Shown: positions 12,802 through 21,230, counted from the stretch's first letter. The stretch is 64,000 nt of DNA from Streptomyces violaceusniger (GCA_005405945.1 BJHW01000001.1:4960001-5024000), one strand, 5' to 3'. Notes: generated from the letters alone by a model not told the origin. Translations and numbers: made by a program.

Positions 12802-13796
12802 AGTTCTTCTCCCTGACGTCGCAGCAGCCGCAGATAGACCAGCGTGACGACCAGCAGGATCAGCAGCATCACCACGCCGATCGCCGAGCCCAGGCTGTAC
12901 TGCGAGGACGCGAACGCCTTCTGGTACGCGTACACGTTGAGCACCATGTTCTGGCGCGCGATCCCGCCGCCGTCGGTCATCACATAGATCTGCGTGAAGA
13001 CCTTGAAGTCCCAGATGATGGACTGGATGGTCACCACGACGAGGATGGGCCGCAGCATCGGCGCCATGATGGTGCGCCAGATCCGCCAGGTGGAGGCGCC
13101 GTCGAGGGCCGCGGCCTCCAGCACCTCGGTGGGGATGGCCCGGATGCCCGCGTAGACGGTGACCATGACGAACGGGAACGAGCACCACACGACCTCGAAC
13201 AGCACCAGGGCGAAGGCGCTGTAGCGGTCGTAGGTCCAGGAGTAGTTCTCGAAGCCGGAGAGGCCGAGCCACACCAGGACCTTGTTCACCGGCCCGAAGT
13301 CGGGGTCGAAGAGGAAGACCCAGACCGTCGAGCCGGTGATCGCCGGGGTGGCCCAGGCACCGAGCGCGGCCAGCATCAGCGCCAGCCGCGGCAGGGCCCG
13401 TACGCGCGTCAGCAGCACCGCCAGCGCACACCCGACCGCGAGGGTGGACACCACACAGACGGCGGCGAAGAGCAGGGTGGCGACGACGACGTTCCAGAAC
13501 TCGCCGTCGCCGAACAGCTCGGCGTAGTTGGCGAACCCCTGGAAGGTGGTCGGTTCGCCGCCGCTGACCTGCGCCTGGGTGTACTCCAGGAAGGAGATCA
13601 GACCGAGCTGGTAGATGGGGTAGACGAGCAGCCCGCCCAGGACGATGAGCGCCGGGGCGAGATAGAGCCAGGGGGTCCAGGTGCCGCGCCGGGGACCCTT
13701 CCCGGCGCGGCGCCCGGCCGGGACGGTGGGCCCCGGCCGGGAACGGCGGCCCTTGGCGGGGGCTCGCCGGGCGTGCTGTGCGGTGCCGGCGCTCAC
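12798..13796 (-). CDS. Sugar ABC transporter permease, MalF-like
   Basis: This is the first permease (332 residues) of the importer. A basic, Pro/Arg-rich N-terminal tail of about 35 residues precedes six predicted helices (first: LYLAPALIVLGGLLVYPIY). The EAA loop is EAAALDGASTWRIWRTIMAP. Its GTG start at 13796 overlaps the stop of the binding-protein gene, and its stop overlaps the start of the partner permease. The pair forms the membrane channel for the oligosaccharide delivered by the lipoprotein upstream. Confidence 0.9.
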   Translation of the reverse strand: MSAGTAQHARRAPAKGRRSRPGPTVPAGRRAGKGPRRGTWTPWLYLAPALIVLGGLLVYPIYQLGLISFLEYTQAQVSGGEPTTFQGFANYAELFGDGEFWNVVVATLLFAAVCVVSTLAVGCALAVLLTRVRALPRLALMLAALGAWATPAITGSTVWVFLFDPDFGPVNKVLVWLGLSGFENYSWTYDRYSAFALVLFEVVWCSFPFVMVTVYAGIRAIPTEVLEAAALDGASTWRIWRTIMAPMLRPILVVVTIQSIIWDFKVFTQIYVMTDGGGIARQNMVLNVYAYQKAFASSQYSLGSAIGVVMLLILLVVTLVYLRLLRRQGEEL

Positions 13797-15130
13797 TGCT
13801 GGAATGCCTCGTCCATCTTCTTCGCGGCGTCCTGGGTGGCGGCCGGCACGCTCTTACGGCCGCTGACGATCTCCTGGAACATGGTGGGCAGGACGAGCTG
13901 CGCGTCGATGGTCGCCCAGCCGGGCGTGGCGGGCACGAACTTGGCGCTGTCGTTGAGGGTCTTCACGAAGGGCTTGACGAAGGCGTCCTTGTGGGCGACG
14001 TCGCCGCGCACATCGGTGAAGGTGGGCAGGAAGCCCATGGCGTCGTAGAGCTTGCGCTGGGTCTGCTTCCCGGCGAGCGTCTTGAGCAGGTCCACGGCGA
14101 TCGTGCGGTGCGAGGTGCTCTTGAGCACCCCGAGGTTGTTCCCGCCCGCGAAGGCCGGGGCGATGTCGCCCTCCTTCACGCCCGGCAGCGGCACGACCTT
14201 GTACTTGCCCTTGACCTTGCCCGCCTCGATGGCCTGGCGGCTGAAGTCGCCGCCGATCGCCATGGCCGCCTTGCCCGAGGCGAACGCCTCGACGGTGTCG
14301 TTGCCGCCCCACTGGGCGCACTTGGCGGCCGGGCAGTTGTCGTCCCCGAAGAGCGAGGTGTACGCCTTGACGCCCTTCTGGGCGTCGGCGCTGTCGATGG
14401 CCGCCTCGTACTCGTTGGAGCCGAACTTGCCCTTCTCGTCGGCGAGGTCGCCGCCGTTGGCCCAGATGAAGGGCATCGCGCCGTAGGTGTAGGCGCCGCC
14501 GACCGCGAGACCGTACAGATCCGGCCGCTCCGAGCGGATCTTCTTCGCGGTCGCAATCAACTCGTCCTGGGTGGTCGGCGGCTTCAGGTCGAGCTCCTTG
14601 AAGACGTCCGTCCGGTAGTACAGCGCCCGTACGCCGACGAAGAGCGGGGCGCCGTAGACCTTGCCGCCGATGGTCAGCGAGTACTTCGCGGTGGGGTCGA
14701 TATTGGTCGAGTCGGTCCAGGCGCCGAACTCCTTGCTGATGTCCAGCAGCCCACCGTCCTTGACATAGCCCGCGGTGTCGGTGTTCCCGAACTCGATGAC
14801 GTCGGGGGCGCTCTTGGGGTCGTTGAAAGCCGCCTTGATCTTCTGCGCCCGGGTGTCGACGGGGATGTAGGTCACCTCGACGTCGGTTCCGTCGTGCTCC
14901 TTCTCGAAACCGGCGACCGCCTCGTCGATCACCTTCTTCTTGGGCGCGTTATTGACCTCCTGGAAGAGCCAGACACGCAGCTTGCCGCTCTTCTCGTCCT
15001 CCTTGGAGCTGTTGTCGGAGGTGGAGGGAGCACATCCGGTCGCGGCCAGCCCGGCCAGGGCGAGTGCCACCACGGGCACGGTGACACGGGAGGACAACCG
15101 GGAGAAAACAGGGAAATGGGACGGCTTCAT
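13793..15130 (-). CDS. Sugar ABC transporter substrate-binding lipoprotein
   Basis: This is an extracellular solute-binding protein of family 1 (445 residues), tethered as a lipoprotein. The basic start, hydrophobic stretch and lipobox LAATGC are at about residues 20-35, followed by a Ser/Asp/Lys linker. The mature part has the usual features of CUT1 binding proteins (LRVWLFQEV, VIEFGNTDTAGY, FIWANGGDL). The ATG at 15130 has AAGGG 5 bases upstream; a further upstream ATG lacks an RBS. It heads an operon with two permeases and a GH20 hexosaminidase, so N-acetylglucosamine oligosaccharides are the likely ligands. Two inverted repeats upstream (15150-15170 and 15225-15240) suggest repression by sugar-responsive regulators. 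Confidence 0.9.
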   Translation of the reverse strand: MKPSHFPVFSRLSSRVTVPVVALALAGLAATGCAPSTSDNSSKEDEKSGKLRVWLFQEVNNAPKKKVIDEAVAGFEKEHDGTDVEVTYIPVDTRAQKIKAAFNDPKSAPDVIEFGNTDTAGYVKDGGLLDISKEFGAWTDSTNIDPTAKYSLTIGGKVYGAPLFVGVRALYYRTDVFKELDLKPPTTQDELIATAKKIRSERPDLYGLAVGGAYTYGAMPFIWANGGDLADEKGKFGSNEYEAAIDSADAQKGVKAYTSLFGDDNCPAAKCAQWGGNDTVEAFASGKAAMAIGGDFSRQAIEAGKVKGKYKVVPLPGVKEGDIAPAFAGGNNLGVLKSTSHRTIAVDLLKTLAGKQTQRKLYDAMGFLPTFTDVRGDVAHKDAFVKPFVKTLNDSAKFVPATPGWATIDAQLVLPTMFQEIVSGRKSVPAATQDAAKKMDEAFQQ

Positions 15131-15149
15131 GGGAACCCTTAACCATTTG

Positions 15150-15170
15150 GCGTTGCAAGTAATGCAACGC
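15150..15170. promoter_or_regulatory. Inverted repeat operator GCGTTGCA-N5-TGCAACGC
   Basis: A perfect 8-bp inverted repeat with a 5-base spacer lies 20-40 bases upstream of the binding-protein start. In that position a bound protein would overlap the transcription start region. The regulator is unknown; LacI- or ROK-type proteins bind sites of this shape. The palindrome is seen directly; its role is inferred. Confidence 0.6.
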
Positions 15171-15224
15171 ATGTTTTGCTCAGCACAATATGCGTGAGGC
15201 TAGGGAACCTTGAGCGACCCCACA

Positions 15225-15240
15225 AGAGGTCTGAACCACT
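15225..15240. promoter_or_regulatory. Putative DasR binding site (dre-like)
   Basis: AGAGGTCTGAACCACT matches the DasR responsive element consensus A(G/C)TGGTCTAGACCA(G/C)T at 13 of 16 positions when read on the reverse strand. It lies about 95-110 bases upstream of the binding-protein gene. DasR is the GntR-type repressor of GlcNAc and chitin use in Streptomyces, which fits the GH20 enzyme in the operon. Binding is inferred. Confidence 0.5.
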
Positions 15241-15287
15241 TCGTGATAAAGCGAGCCTAAGCACTCCACGACAAAAGGAACTTCGCG

Positions 15288-15698
15288 CTAGCGACGCGGC
15301 AATTCCTCGCCCGGATAGGCGGGTTCAACATACGGCACGGCCTCCACCCGCGCACCCGCTTCCGCCAGGCGCTCGACCACCCGGCCCCAGTCCGGCCAGG
15401 TCTTCCGGAACCGCTCCAGAACGCGGTCGCTGGCCACCAGCACCACATCGGCGCCCGGGTCCGCCGCCCACTCCAGGAGCCGGGGCAGGGTCGGCTGGGC
15501 GACCGACATCACGCAGCCGCCGGAGAGCCGGTAGCCCCGCTCGGCGGCCAGCCGCCCGCACCGCTCCAGCTGGGCGTCCCAGTCCTTCTCGAACTGGCAG
15601 TAGGCGCTGGCGCCTTCCGCTTCGGGCTCGTCGACCTCACGCGCCCCGAACACCAGATAGGCGGCCCGCGCCGCCCCGTTCTCCGTACGCCCACTCAT
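15288..15698 (-). CDS. Hypothetical protein, resolvase-fold-like pattern
   Basis: This 136-residue protein has no family I can name with confidence. ATG 15698 has AGGG 8 bases upstream. The order of elements (YLVFGAREV, then a Q.ERCGRLAAERGYRL helix, then LLEWAADPGADVVLVASDRV, then a VVERLAEAGARVEAV helix-strand) recalls the N-terminal catalytic fold of serine recombinases. The nucleophile Ser motif and the HTH are missing. It may be a small cytosolic protein built on that fold. It stands alone on the minus strand between the sugar operon and DUF3039. Confidence 0.6.
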   Translation of the reverse strand: MSGRTENGAARAAYLVFGAREVDEPEAEGASAYCQFEKDWDAQLERCGRLAAERGYRLSGGCVMSVAQPTLPRLLEWAADPGADVVLVASDRVLERFRKTWPDWGRVVERLAEAGARVEAVPYVEPAYPGEELPRR

Positions 15699-15746
15699 GG
15701 GCCGACCCTACTGGGGCCGTCCGGCGCGCGGCAGGGCGCACAAGGC

Positions 15747-15799
15747 ACGGCACGCCCGGCCCGCGACCCCGTCTCGGGGTCGCGGGCCGGGCGTGCCGT
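15747..15799. terminator. Very long perfect hairpin (25-bp stem)
   Basis: A perfect 25-bp stem (15747-15771 with 15775-15799) closes on the loop TCT. It lies about 50 bases after the DUF3039 stop codon on the minus strand and just upstream of the next minus-strand gene. It most likely ends the YqgE/DUF3039 transcript. A stem this long without mismatch is unusual. Confidence 0.8.
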
Positions 15800-15849
15800 C
15801 TGGTCGCGCGCGCGAGGCTTTCCGTCAGCACCCAGGGCCGACGGGCCGG

Positions 15850-16137
15850 CTACTTCTTGCCGTCGCCGTCCTTGCCCTTGTCGCCGCCGGCGCCCATGCC
15901 CTCGAAGATCTCCTTGCACATGGGACAGACCGGGTACTTCTTCGGGTCACGACCCGGGACCCAGACCTTGCCGCAGAGTGCGACGACCGGAGATCCGGAG
16001 AGGGCGCTCTCCATGATCTTGTCTTTCTGTACATAGTGGGCATAGCGCTCGTGGTCGCCGTCACCGTGCGACACCTGCGGTGTCGGCTCAACGAGGGTCC
16101 CCGTGCCTGCCCCGCGCTCGGGCTCAAGAGTGCTCAT
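15850..16137 (-). CDS. DUF3039 family protein
   Basis: This small protein (95 residues) belongs to an actinobacterial family of unknown function. The conserved core HERYAHYVQKDKIMESAL, VVALCGKVWVPGRDPKKYP and CPMCKEIFE is seen from about residue 28 to 80. The three Cys residues (ALCGK and CPMC) suggest a small metal-binding site. The N-terminal 25 residues and the Lys/Asp/Gly-rich tail look disordered. It lies 21 bases downstream of the YqgE gene on the same strand and probably shares its transcript. Confidence 0.85.
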   Translation of the reverse strand: MSTLEPERGAGTGTLVEPTPQVSHGDGDHERYAHYVQKDKIMESALSGSPVVALCGKVWVPGRDPKKYPVCPMCKEIFEGMGAGGDKGKDGDGKK

Positions 16138-16158
16138 ACAGCCCTAGGGTACTCATGC

Positions 16159-16746
16159 CTAGTTGAGAGAAGGGTCGTCCGGATACGTGGCGACCATGGC
16201 CAGCTCACTGCGCTGGCGGCGCAGCACCGCCCGCCACAGCCGCTCAGGGGCGGGCGAGGACACATCGCCCGGCTCGGACTCCACCACGTACCACGCGCCC
16301 TCGGCGAGCTCGTCCTCCAGCTGACCGGGCCCCCAGCCCGCGTAACCGGCGAAGATGCGCAAGGAGCCCACGGCCGCCGCCAGCAGCTCCGGCGGGGCCT
16401 CCAGGTCCACCAGGCCGATCGCGCCGTGCACTCTGCGCCAACCGAGTGGCCCGTCCTCACTGCGCGCCGAGGACCTGCCCGACTCGCCCGGCACGACGGC
16501 CACGCCCAGCGCCGAGTCCAGCGAGACCGGACCGCCCTGGAAGACCACCCCCGGCTCCCCGGCCAGCGAGGCCCACGACTCCAGGATGTCGCCCACCCCC
16601 ACCGGGGTCGGGCGGTTCAGGACCACGCCGAGCGAGCCCTCCTCGTCGTGGTCGAGGAGGAGCACCACCGCACGGTCGAAATTCGGGTCAGCAAGCGCCG
16701 GTGTCGCGACAAGCAGCCGTCCTGTGAGCGAGGACACCTCGGTCAT
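16159..16746 (-). CDS. YqgE/AlgH family protein
   Basis: This protein (195 residues) belongs to the widespread YqgE/AlgH family, whose biochemical role is not settled. Family hallmarks are LTGRLLVATPALADPNFDRAVVLLLDH near the start, GVVLNRPT, FQGGPV, and AGYAGWGPGQLEDE in the C-terminal half. I start at ATG 16746, giving MTEVSSLTG. An in-frame ATG at 16764 would add six residues but its RBS is no better. It is divergent from murA, with 254 bases between the start codons. Confidence 0.85.
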   Translation of the reverse strand: MTEVSSLTGRLLVATPALADPNFDRAVVLLLDHDEEGSLGVVLNRPTPVGVGDILESWASLAGEPGVVFQGGPVSLDSALGVAVVPGESGRSSARSEDGPLGWRRVHGAIGLVDLEAPPELLAAAVGSLRIFAGYAGWGPGQLEDELAEGAWYVVESEPGDVSSPAPERLWRAVLRRQRSELAMVATYPDDPSLN

Positions 16747-17000
16747 GGCCACATGATCCCCCATTTCCGGGCCGGAGGGGAGTGGAAGTCGAGTCCCGTA
16801 TGAGAGCAGGTCGGGGCGCAAGAGGGCAGATGCGGCGCACGTGACTGTGGGCCTCCCGGCCGGAACGGAACGTGTTCCATCGCCTACGGGGTGACGCAAA
16901 GGGTGCAAGAGCCTTACGGAGGCGGTCTCCGGGGCCATTACTCTTGCCCTTTGGCCCTTGTGCCTTTTGGCCCTTGCCCGTCCCAGGAACGCGAGACCAG

Positions 17001-18344
17001 ATGACCCGCTCGAACGATGTCCTGCTCGTCCATGGCGGCACCCCGCTCGAAGGCGAGATCCGTGTCCGCGGCGCGAAGAACCTCGTGCCCAAGGCCATGG
17101 TGGCCGCCCTGCTCGGCAGTGCGCCCAGCAGGTTGCGCAACGTCCCCGACATCCGCGATGTACGGGTGGTGCGCGGGCTGCTGCAGCTGCACGGCGTGAC
17201 GGTGCGCCCCGGTGACGAGCCCGGTGAGCTGGTGCTCGACCCCACGCACGTGGAGAGCGCCAATGTCGCCGACATCGACGCACACGCGGGTTCCTCGCGG
17301 ATCCCGATCCTCTTCTGCGGCCCGCTGCTGCACCGCCTCGGCCACGCTTTCATCCCGGGCCTGGGCGGCTGTGACATCGGCGGCCGGCCGATCGACTTCC
17401 ACTTCGACGTGCTGCGCCAGTTCGGGGCGACGATCGAGAAGCGGGCGGACGGGCAGTACCTGGAGGCCCCGCACCGGCTGCGCGGCACCAAGATCCGGCT
17501 GCCGTACCCGTCGGTGGGCTCCACCGAGCAGGTGCTGCTGACGGCGGTGCTCGCCGAGGGTGTGACGGAACTCTCCAACGCGGCGGTCGAGCCGGAGATC
17601 GAGGACCTCATCTGCGTGCTGCAGAAGATGGGCGCCATCATCTCCATGGACACCGACCGCACGATCCGGATCACCGGTGTCGACCAGCTCGGCGGCTACA
17701 ACCACCGCGCCCTCCCGGACCGCCTGGAGGCCGCCTCCTGGGCGAGCGCGGCGCTGGCCACCGAGGGCAGCATCTTCGTGCGCGGCGCCCGCCAGCGCGA
17801 GATGATGACCTTCCTCAACACCTACCGCAAGGTCGGCGGCGCCTTCGACATCGGCGACGAGGGCATACGGTTCTGGCACCCGGGCGGCAAGCTCAACGCG
17901 ATCGCCCTGGAGACCGACGTCCACCCCGGCTTCCAGACCGACTGGCAGCAGCCGCTGGTGGTGGCCCTGACCCAGGCGTCGGGCCTGTCCATCGTCCACG
18001 AGACGGTCTACGAGTCCCGGCTGGGCTTCACCTCGGCGCTCAACCAGATGGGCGCGCACATCCAGCTCTACCGCGAATGCCTGGGCGGCTCCGCGTGCCG
18101 GTTCGGCCAGCGCAACTTCCTGCACTCCGCGGTCGTCTCGGGGCCCACCAAGCTCCAGGGCTCCGACCTGGTCATCCCCGACCTCCGCGGCGGCTTCTCC
18201 TACCTGATCGCGGCCCTGGCCGCGCAGGGCACGTCGCGGGTCCACGGCATCGACCTGATCAACCGCGGCTACGAGAACTTCATGGAGAAATTGGTGGAGC
18301 TGGGCGCGAAGGTAGAGCTCCCCGGCGGCGGCAACGCGGTGTAA
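17001..18344 (+). CDS. murA: UDP-N-acetylglucosamine 1-carboxyvinyltransferase
   Basis: MurA transfers enolpyruvate from PEP to UDP-GlcNAc, the first committed step of peptidoglycan synthesis. The protein has 447 residues. The substrate-binding Lys lies in RGAKNLVPK near residue 24. The fosfomycin-target Cys is residue 124 in GGCDIGGRPIDFH. Other conserved parts are PSVGSTEQVLLTAVLA and the C-terminal DLRGGFSYLIAALAAQG. ATG 17001 begins MTRSNDVLLVHGG, typical of the actinobacterial form. The GAKNLVPK and CDIGG variants differ from the E. coli enzyme and mark the actinobacterial branch. It faces hup and shares a terminator with it. Confidence 0.96.
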   Translation: MTRSNDVLLVHGGTPLEGEIRVRGAKNLVPKAMVAALLGSAPSRLRNVPDIRDVRVVRGLLQLHGVTVRPGDEPGELVLDPTHVESANVADIDAHAGSSRIPILFCGPLLHRLGHAFIPGLGGCDIGGRPIDFHFDVLRQFGATIEKRADGQYLEAPHRLRGTKIRLPYPSVGSTEQVLLTAVLAEGVTELSNAAVEPEIEDLICVLQKMGAIISMDTDRTIRITGVDQLGGYNHRALPDRLEAASWASAALATEGSIFVRGARQREMMTFLNTYRKVGGAFDIGDEGIRFWHPGGKLNAIALETDVHPGFQTDWQQPLVVALTQASGLSIVHETVYESRLGFTSALNQMGAHIQLYRECLGGSACRFGQRNFLHSAVVSGPTKLQGSDLVIPDLRGGFSYLIAALAAQGTSRVHGIDLINRGYENFMEKLVELGAKVELPGGGNAV

Positions 18345-18490
18345 GGCCTCCGTGGAGCCTCCGTAGAGCCTCGCAGGGTCTCCGTAGAGCCTCGCAAGGG
18401 TCTCCGTAGAGCCTCGCAGGGTCACCGTAGACCCTCGTAGGGCCTCGTAGACCCTCGTGGGGCCTCGTAGAGGCTCGTGGACGGGGCTCA
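18345..18490 (+). repeat. Degenerate tandem repeat downstream of murA
   Basis: About six copies of a 20-21-base unit related to TCTCCGTAGAGCCTCGCAGGG follow the murA stop codon directly. The first three are nearly identical; later ones drift towards ACCCTCGTAGGGCCTCGTAG. No reading frame runs through them. They sit between murA and its terminator, so they form the 3' untranslated region. Confidence 0.7.
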
Positions 18491-18509
18491 GGGCCCGTAG
18501 GAGCGCCAA

Positions 18510-18542
18510 AGGGGCGGCCACCCTCCCGGGGTGGCCGCCCCT
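18510..18542. terminator. Bidirectional terminator between murA and hup
   Basis: A perfect 14-bp stem (AGGGGCGGCCACCC at 18510-18523 with 18529-18542) has a 5-base loop. It lies between two convergent genes, 15 bases from the hup stop, and can serve both. Confidence 0.85.
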
Positions 18543-18557
18543 CCTGTTCGCGGGGGC

Positions 18558-18839
18558 TTACTTGCCCTTGGCGGCTTCCTTGAGCTTGGAGCCCGCGGAG
18601 ACCTTCACGCTGTAGCCGGCCGGGATCTCGATCGGCTCACCGGTCTGCGGGTTGCGCGCGGTGCGAGCGGCACGGTGGGTGCGCTCGAAGGTCAGGAAGC
18701 CGGGGATGGTGACCTTCTCGTCGCCCTTCGCGACGACCTCACCGGTCACCTCGGCGAGGGCGGCCAGCACGGCGTCGGCGTCCTTTCGGGTCACCTCGGC
18801 GCGCTCGGACAGAGCGGCCACCAGCTCACTGCGGTTCAT
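18558..18839 (-). CDS. hup: HU family DNA-binding protein
   Basis: This is a 93-residue HU-type nucleoid protein (the short HupA form, without the long Lys/Ala tail of HupS). It bends and compacts DNA as a dimer. MNRSELVAALSERAEVTRKD forms the helical base, and the DNA-binding arm carries ARTARNPQTGEPIEIPAG. The arm Pro in RNPQTGE is conserved. It ends in KLKEAAKGK. It is a single-gene unit convergent with murA. Confidence 0.97.
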   Translation of the reverse strand: MNRSELVAALSERAEVTRKDADAVLAALAEVTGEVVAKGDEKVTIPGFLTFERTHRAARTARNPQTGEPIEIPAGYSVKVSAGSKLKEAAKGK

Positions 18840-19094
18840 GTTGTACTCCCGTGTTCATCTTGCCAATGAGGCGTGAGATCGAAGCCGATGCTGCCAGGGC
18901 CCTCGGACAGTCCCCGGACCCGGGTCTGCTGTTCAGACCCTCGCGCCCGGAACGCATCCTGCCCGCACCTGTGGCGGGAAAGCCAATCCGGAGCCCTGGA
19001 GAGTCACACGAAAAGCGCCGTGGCGGTCGTTTTCCTGCCCGCCACCCTATGGCCGCTTCCGGGACCCCGGAGCGCGCGACGCGCCGTGCCCCGC

Positions 19095-20516
19095 CTAGAC
19101 CGCAGTGGTACCGGTCACAGCGCGCGCCGCGTCCCGCACGGCCCCGGCGACCGCCCCCGCGACCTTGTCGTTGAAGACGCTCGGAATGATGTAGTTGGCA
19201 TTGAGCTCGTCGTCGTGGACGACATCGGCGAGCGCACCGGCAGCAGCCAGCATCATCTCGGTGTTCACCGTACGCGACTGCGCGTCCAGCAAACCACGGA
19301 AAACGCCCGGGAACACCAGGACATTGTTGATCTGGTTCGGGAAGTCCGAGCGTCCGGTGGCGACCACGGCGGCGGTCTGGCGGGCGATCGCCGGGTCCAC
19401 CTCGGGGTCGGGATTGGCCAGTGCGAAGACGATCGCGCCGTCCGCCATGGCGGCCACGTCGTCGCCGGAGAGCACGTTCGGGGCCGAGACACCGATGAAG
19501 ACGTCCGCGCCCCGCACGGCCTCGCGCAGGGTGCCCGTGACGCCCTCCGGGTTGGTGTTGTCCGCGATCCAGCGCAGCGGGGACTCCGGGTCGGCGGAGA
19601 CCAGGTCCTCGCGCCCGGCGTGCACCACACCGTGAATGTCGGCCACCACCGCGTGCCGCACGCCCGCGGCGATCAGCAGCCGCAGGATGGCCGTGCCGGC
19701 GGCGCCCGCGCCGGACATGACGACCCTCACATCCTCGACCTTCTTGTCGACCACCCGCAGCGCGTTGGTGAGGGCGGCCAGCACCACGATCGCGGTGCCG
19801 TGCTGGTCGTCGTGGAAGACCGGGATGTCCACGGCCTCGCGCAGCCGCGCCTCGATCTCGAAGCAGCGGGGAGCGGAGATGTCCTCCAGGTTGATCCCCG
19901 CGAAGCCGGGGGCGATGGCCTTCACGATCGCGACGATCTCGTCGGTGTCCTGGGTGTCCAGGCAGAGCGGCCAGGCGTCGATGCCCGCGAACCGCTTGAA
20001 GAGGGCCGCCTTGCCCTCCATGACCGGCAGGGCGGCCTTGGGACCGATGTTGCCGAGGCCCAGCACCGCGGAGCCGTCGGTGACGACGGCCACACTGTTG
20101 CGCTTGATGGTGAGGCGGCGGGCGTCCTCGGGGTTCTCCGCGATGGCCTGGCAGACCCGGGCGACACCCGGGGTGTAGACCATGGAGAGGTCGTCACGGT
20201 TGCGGATGGGGTGCTTCGACGACATCTCGATCTTGCCGCCGAGGTGCATCAGGAACGTACGGTCGGAGACCTTGCCGAGCGAGACACCCTCGATGCCCCG
20301 CAGCTTCTCCACGATCTCCTGGGCGTGCGCGGTCGAGGTCGCGGCGATGGTCACGTCGATACGGAGCTTCTCGTGGCCGGACGCGGTCACATCGAGGCCC
20401 GTTACCGAGCCACCGGAGGACTCCACGGCCGTGGTCAGCTGGCTGACCGCGGTACCGCTCGCGGGCACCTCCAGTCGGACCGTCATCGAGTACGAGACGC
20501 TGGGCGCCGTTGCCAT
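19095..20516 (-). CDS. Malate dehydrogenase (oxaloacetate-decarboxylating), malic enzyme with ACT domain
   Basis: The malic enzyme decarboxylates malate to pyruvate with NAD(P) reduction, linking the TCA cycle to pyruvate. The protein has 473 residues. Residues about 5-85 form an ACT-type regulatory domain (SYSMTVRLEVPASG). The catalytic part has MVYTPGVARVCQAI, GLGNIGPKAALPVMEGKA, VFHDDQHGTAIV (metal and substrate loop) and the Rossmann motif GAGAAGTAI. ATG 20516 has AGAGGAAG 6 bases upstream and is preferred over an in-frame ATG at 20546. The ACT domain suggests control by a small effector, perhaps an amino acid; that is inferred from the domain. Confidence 0.95.
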   Translation of the reverse strand: MATAPSVSYSMTVRLEVPASGTAVSQLTTAVESSGGSVTGLDVTASGHEKLRIDVTIAATSTAHAQEIVEKLRGIEGVSLGKVSDRTFLMHLGGKIEMSSKHPIRNRDDLSMVYTPGVARVCQAIAENPEDARRLTIKRNSVAVVTDGSAVLGLGNIGPKAALPVMEGKAALFKRFAGIDAWPLCLDTQDTDEIVAIVKAIAPGFAGINLEDISAPRCFEIEARLREAVDIPVFHDDQHGTAIVVLAALTNALRVVDKKVEDVRVVMSGAGAAGTAILRLLIAAGVRHAVVADIHGVVHAGREDLVSADPESPLRWIADNTNPEGVTGTLREAVRGADVFIGVSAPNVLSGDDVAAMADGAIVFALANPDPEVDPAIARQTAAVVATGRSDFPNQINNVLVFPGVFRGLLDAQSRTVNTEMMLAAAGALADVVHDDELNANYIIPSVFNDKVAGAVAGAVRDAARAVTGTTAV

Positions 20517-20795
20517 GGCCTGCTTCCTCTGCTTTCCCTTGTTCATGCTGTCCGGGCCACGCGATTACCGGGCCACGTCCTCAGATGGTTACACCTACCT
20601 CTGGGTACGGGGTAACCCGGCCCGACTTTCGGACATATTGTTCTGACATAGCAGAGTGGGGTCAGCCGAGTGGAAAGCCCCACTCCTTCGCGGGAACGCC
20701 TGGCGAGGCGGGTCGTCCTCCGCGGCCACCGCCCTAGGCTCTGGCGCGCTACAGCGTCAGAGGACGTCGAGAAAGAGACAACGAGGAGCGCGGGC

Positions 20796-21004
20796 ATGGC
20801 TCAGGGCACCGTGAAGTGGTTCAACGCCGAGAAGGGCTACGGCTTCATCGCCCAGGAGGACGGCGGACCGGATGTCTTCGTCCACTACAGCTCGATCGAC
20901 GGCAGCGGCTACCGCAGCCTGGTCGACGAACAGCGGGTCGAATTCCAGATCGTGCAGGGCCGCAAGGGCCCCAAGCGGAAGAGGTCCGCGTCCTGGGCGG
21001 CTGA
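20796..21004 (+). CDS. Cold-shock domain protein, frame broken near the 3' end
   Basis: This is a small nucleic-acid-binding protein of the CspA family, normally about 67-69 residues. MAQGTVKWFNAEKGYGFIAQ and DVFVHYSSI carry the RNP1 (KGYGFI) and RNP2 (VFVHY) motifs. The frame is lost at CCCC 20969-20972. Adding one C restores KGPQAEEVRVLGG followed by TGA at 21002-21004, the usual end of the family. Without it the frame runs on to 21143. ATG 20796 has GAGGAGCGCGGGC upstream. The stop codon lies inside a nested hairpin (20980-21025). Confidence 0.9.
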
Positions 21005-21025
21005 TGCCGCCGGGCGCGGACCTCT
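20980..21025. terminator. Nested hairpin overlapping the cold-shock stop codon
   Basis: An outer 11-bp stem (AGAGGTCCGCG at 20980-20990 with 21015-21025) encloses an inner 6-bp stem (GGCGGC at 20996-21001 with 21006-21011). The inner loop TGAT contains the TGA stop codon. It should end or stabilise the cold-shock mRNA. A second weaker GC-rich hairpin lies at about 21152-21177. Confidence 0.6.
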
Positions 21026-21230
21026 CGCGGAAGCGATGAAAGGTGGCACCGACCCGCCATGCTCGCCTCGCGGCAAGTGGTCGCTCGAAGCGACGAAGGT
21101 TGGGCCCGGGGCTTGGATCGGGCCGGTGCCACATCAAGGCTAACAAACAGGCCCGGGAAGGGATTCCCCTCCCGGGGTGGATTTTGGAGCGCCTTCATCC
21201 GAGGCGGATACGGCCGCCCCGGGGCGGTGG

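Noticed and set aside
18873..20615. Long plus-strand frame opposite the malic enzyme
   Set aside because: It is composed of Asp/His/Val-rich low-complexity sequence; the malic enzyme on the other strand is unmistakable.
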